Below the pieces are notes generated by a model that was given only the letters and a program-made list of their open reading frames with translations, made no database searches and was not told the DNA's origin. From NCBI GenBank assembly GCA_025618425.1, contig CM046844.1, positions 16,192,920 to 16,256,919 of the forward strand: a stretch of 64,000 nt of DNA, written 5' to 3'. Positions 61,710 through 64,000 of this stretch are shown here, piece after piece. The DNA is from Heliocidaris tuberculata. Lineage: Eukaryota > Echinodermata > Echinoidea > Camarodonta > Echinometridae. The translations under genes and the position numbers were made by a program. Numbering within the stretch: position 1 is the first letter of the stretch; each line of letters opens with the position of its first letter.

Positions 61710-64000
61710 ACAGCAATTGCATCCAGCATGCTGGAAGTATTAAATCTACATTTTTGAAAATGCTGTAATTCCTTCGCCCTTTTAAATATAGGGATTGAAC
61801 ATGTTAGTTTGGGGAGTGTAAAATCGCGATGTTTTAGCAAAATTGCGATATTTAGACAGCTGTGTAAATGTGCCAAACTGAGAACTTTTTGAAATCACAG
61901 AAAATTACAATGATGCTCATTATATCCAGTATTTTGGGCGAAAATGCAGCATACACTTCAAAAAATATCGATCGTTAAATCGTGTCGAGAAGTATGGTCA
62001 TATCAACTATTGACAAAATATGTTGCACGTAATACTGTTGTCTGCGAATATGTTTTATTAGTTTTGGTCTGATTGGAGTTTGAAAGACCTATCTACAAAG
62101 CATTGAAAGCTTGTGATTTGGCTTTTGTGTTTTGGCATCATGCTCGTGCAGGGGCGGCGCCAGGGTATTTTGATAGGAGGGGCAAGACAACCTAAAGATG
62201 ACGTCATATTTTTTCTCCATTAAATAACAGGGGTAATATAGAGTTATATGTTTAAGACCTCTCTTTTAATACTCCTCTTTTTTCTTTCTTCCCTTTTTTC
62301 CCTTTTCTTCCTCCTTTTCTTCTTTTTCTTTTTTTTCTTTTTTCACTACTTGAAAAATCATAGGGGGGCGGTCGCCCCCTCTGCCCCCCCCCTGTAGCGC
62401 CGCCCCTGTACTCGTGTGACTTTACAGAAGATATAGATATTTTTCGCCAGCTGTATTATAATATTTTGTAAAAAGTAAATAGATTGCATTATTCTTTTTA
62501 TAGTTGAAAACCATTTGTTAAGCAGATATGTATAGATAAAATCATGTATAGGTGAAATTACCTAGTACTAGAATAATTAATTTTAAACCTTTAAATCTAG
62601 AATACTAATCTTAAAACCATTTTAGAGGCAGCAATAATTCAAATTAGATAATTATAGATTTGTATGGCGTATGTGCAATATTTGTTGTAAAATGATTAAG
62701 CGTGCAATATTAACGGGGAATTATTTTAACAATTTTCACCAGGTAAATCATCTAAATAAACGGTATTTGTATATACGCTTCTGTTTATGCATGTACAGAA
62801 GTTTGTTTTAATTCCAATTATTCTCTTAATAAAAACAAATATCGTAAGTTTACCACATTCATAATAGTTAGCACAGTATTGTTGATATTTTATAGTATGA
62901 ACACTTCAGTTATTTAGTCTTTTCTTGGTATAATTCTATCTTGCAAAACAAAATATCGATTACAATACTATGTATATAAATATATGTATACGCAGGTTAG
63001 GTATGTGAGTAAAATTTCAAACATTTGGCATTATTGTGATTATTATTACATGTATTAACCATTTGCAGAAATTAAAGAAAGAAGCGACTAAAATATGTGC
63101 TTGAAATTGAAACCCTCGCCGTATATCCATATGTGGTATTCCAAATTTCAGGGATTTTACATTGTTCAGCTCAGGTTTTGTTTCATTTGGTGTTTCAGTT
63201 TAGCAAATCCATCTAAGAACAAAGCTGAGTTCACAATCGTATTCACGTTTATGGACGCTTCTACATGAAGAAATCGGTGATGTATTGTAATCGCCTGTCG
63301 CAGGATATTGTATTCGAATACTGATGCAGTTAGCATACAATACTTGTTGCTATAATGAGCAAGCATCAAGCAAGCGTTCAAGTCGCCACTGGTATAACCA
63401 TTGTATATATATATGATGTGTAGAGGCATGCATTGAAGTTTAATTTTGTGATGCTGTCTATTGGTATTCTATGCACGTAATTGATATTACCCGCAATTGT
63501 TTGTTTCTCATGATATATTTTTTCTGGTTTTTGTTTCTATGGCATACTATCATCCTGACCATTGGGTACAAATCATCTGCTTTGAAATCGACTGTAAGAT
63601 CGATGACTTCTTACAGCTTACTAGATGTATCATATTCAAAGCTGTACATATGCTCTGTAATAAAATGTGTGCAGAATTATTTCAGCCTGTGAGGCGTGGA
63701 ATACAGTATGATTTGCAGGAAATAAGTGGGAATTCGTATACTGATTGCGAGTAAAATATTGGAAAGGTAGGAGGCGGACAGAAAAGTCGGTGTAGAGAGG
63801 AGTAAAATTACAACCAGCAATGCAGGAAGAAAAAAAAAAGAGTGAAAGGGGATAAAAAGAGAAAGAGAGAGAGGAGGGCGAAGCAGAGTAATAAGGGGCA
63901 ACCTACAAAACATGTGAAGAAAGTGGGGGTATATGAGACACACAAAATATAGCGAGAAAGTCAGAGAGTTATGGAAAGAGAGAGAAGGGGAGAGAGAGTT
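61710..64000. other. Downstream flank, no gene seen
   Basis: AT-rich intergenic DNA with one hAT-like MITE and a purine-rich (GA) stretch from about 63760 to the window end. No exon recognised. Confidence 0.5.
62149..62408. mobile_element. hAT-like MITE, full-length copy
   Basis: Begins CAGGGGCGGCGCCAGGG and ends TGTAGCGCCGCCCCTG. Flanks TGCTCGTG (62141-62148) and TACTCGTG (62409-62416) match at seven of eight bases, a target duplication with one change. It holds a T/CT-rich block that the shorter 40308 copy lacks. Confidence 0.85.

Overview
The window is eukaryotic, AT-rich and mostly non-coding. Its genes are split by introns of about 0.4 to 20 kb, and the rest is packed with microsatellites, homopolymers, short inverted-repeat elements and tRNA-derived repeats. 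An EPN-type secreted C-type lectin whose N-terminus starts CCCPTFW, together with the repeat landscape, points to an echinoderm, most likely a sea urchin. That assignment is inference from family resemblance, since no search was run.

Three genes can be assembled exon by exon with GT-AG splice sites and matching phases. (1) Plus strand, 4571-10688: a six-exon, 173-residue four-helix membrane protein with a Cys-rich N-terminus, resembling in layout the lysosomal LAPTM family. (2) Minus strand, 28626-19829: a seven-exon, 312-residue SCO1/SCO2 copper chaperone for cytochrome c oxidase, with CPDIC and the distal VDHT histidine. (3) Plus strand, 38786-61324: a three-exon secreted C-type lectin whose first intron is about 20.3 kb. 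A possible single exon of a further minus-strand gene lies at 3128-3271.

Layout: 1-4570 is mostly gene-free, with a short nested inverted-repeat element and a long (CTT)n tract. 4571-10688 is gene 1, with three or more mobile elements in its introns. 10689-19800 is intergenic with several foldback elements. 19829-28626 is the SCO gene, whose introns hold a hAT-like MITE, a 2.2-kb CpG-rich element, an element carrying a 147-bp tandem array, and a MITE touching the first splice donor. 28627-38780 is intergenic and rich in homopolymers, with a tRNA-derived SINE. 38786-61324 is the lectin gene, mostly intron. 61325-64000 is its 3' flank with one more hAT-like MITE.

The three genes show no sign of acting together: one is endomembrane (inferred), one mitochondrial, one secreted. 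The most distinctive content is the inverted-repeat population. At least eight elements are bounded by TTAA on both sides, three hAT-like ones have 8-bp target duplications, and one nested insertion can be read against an uninserted relative at 41.2 kb.
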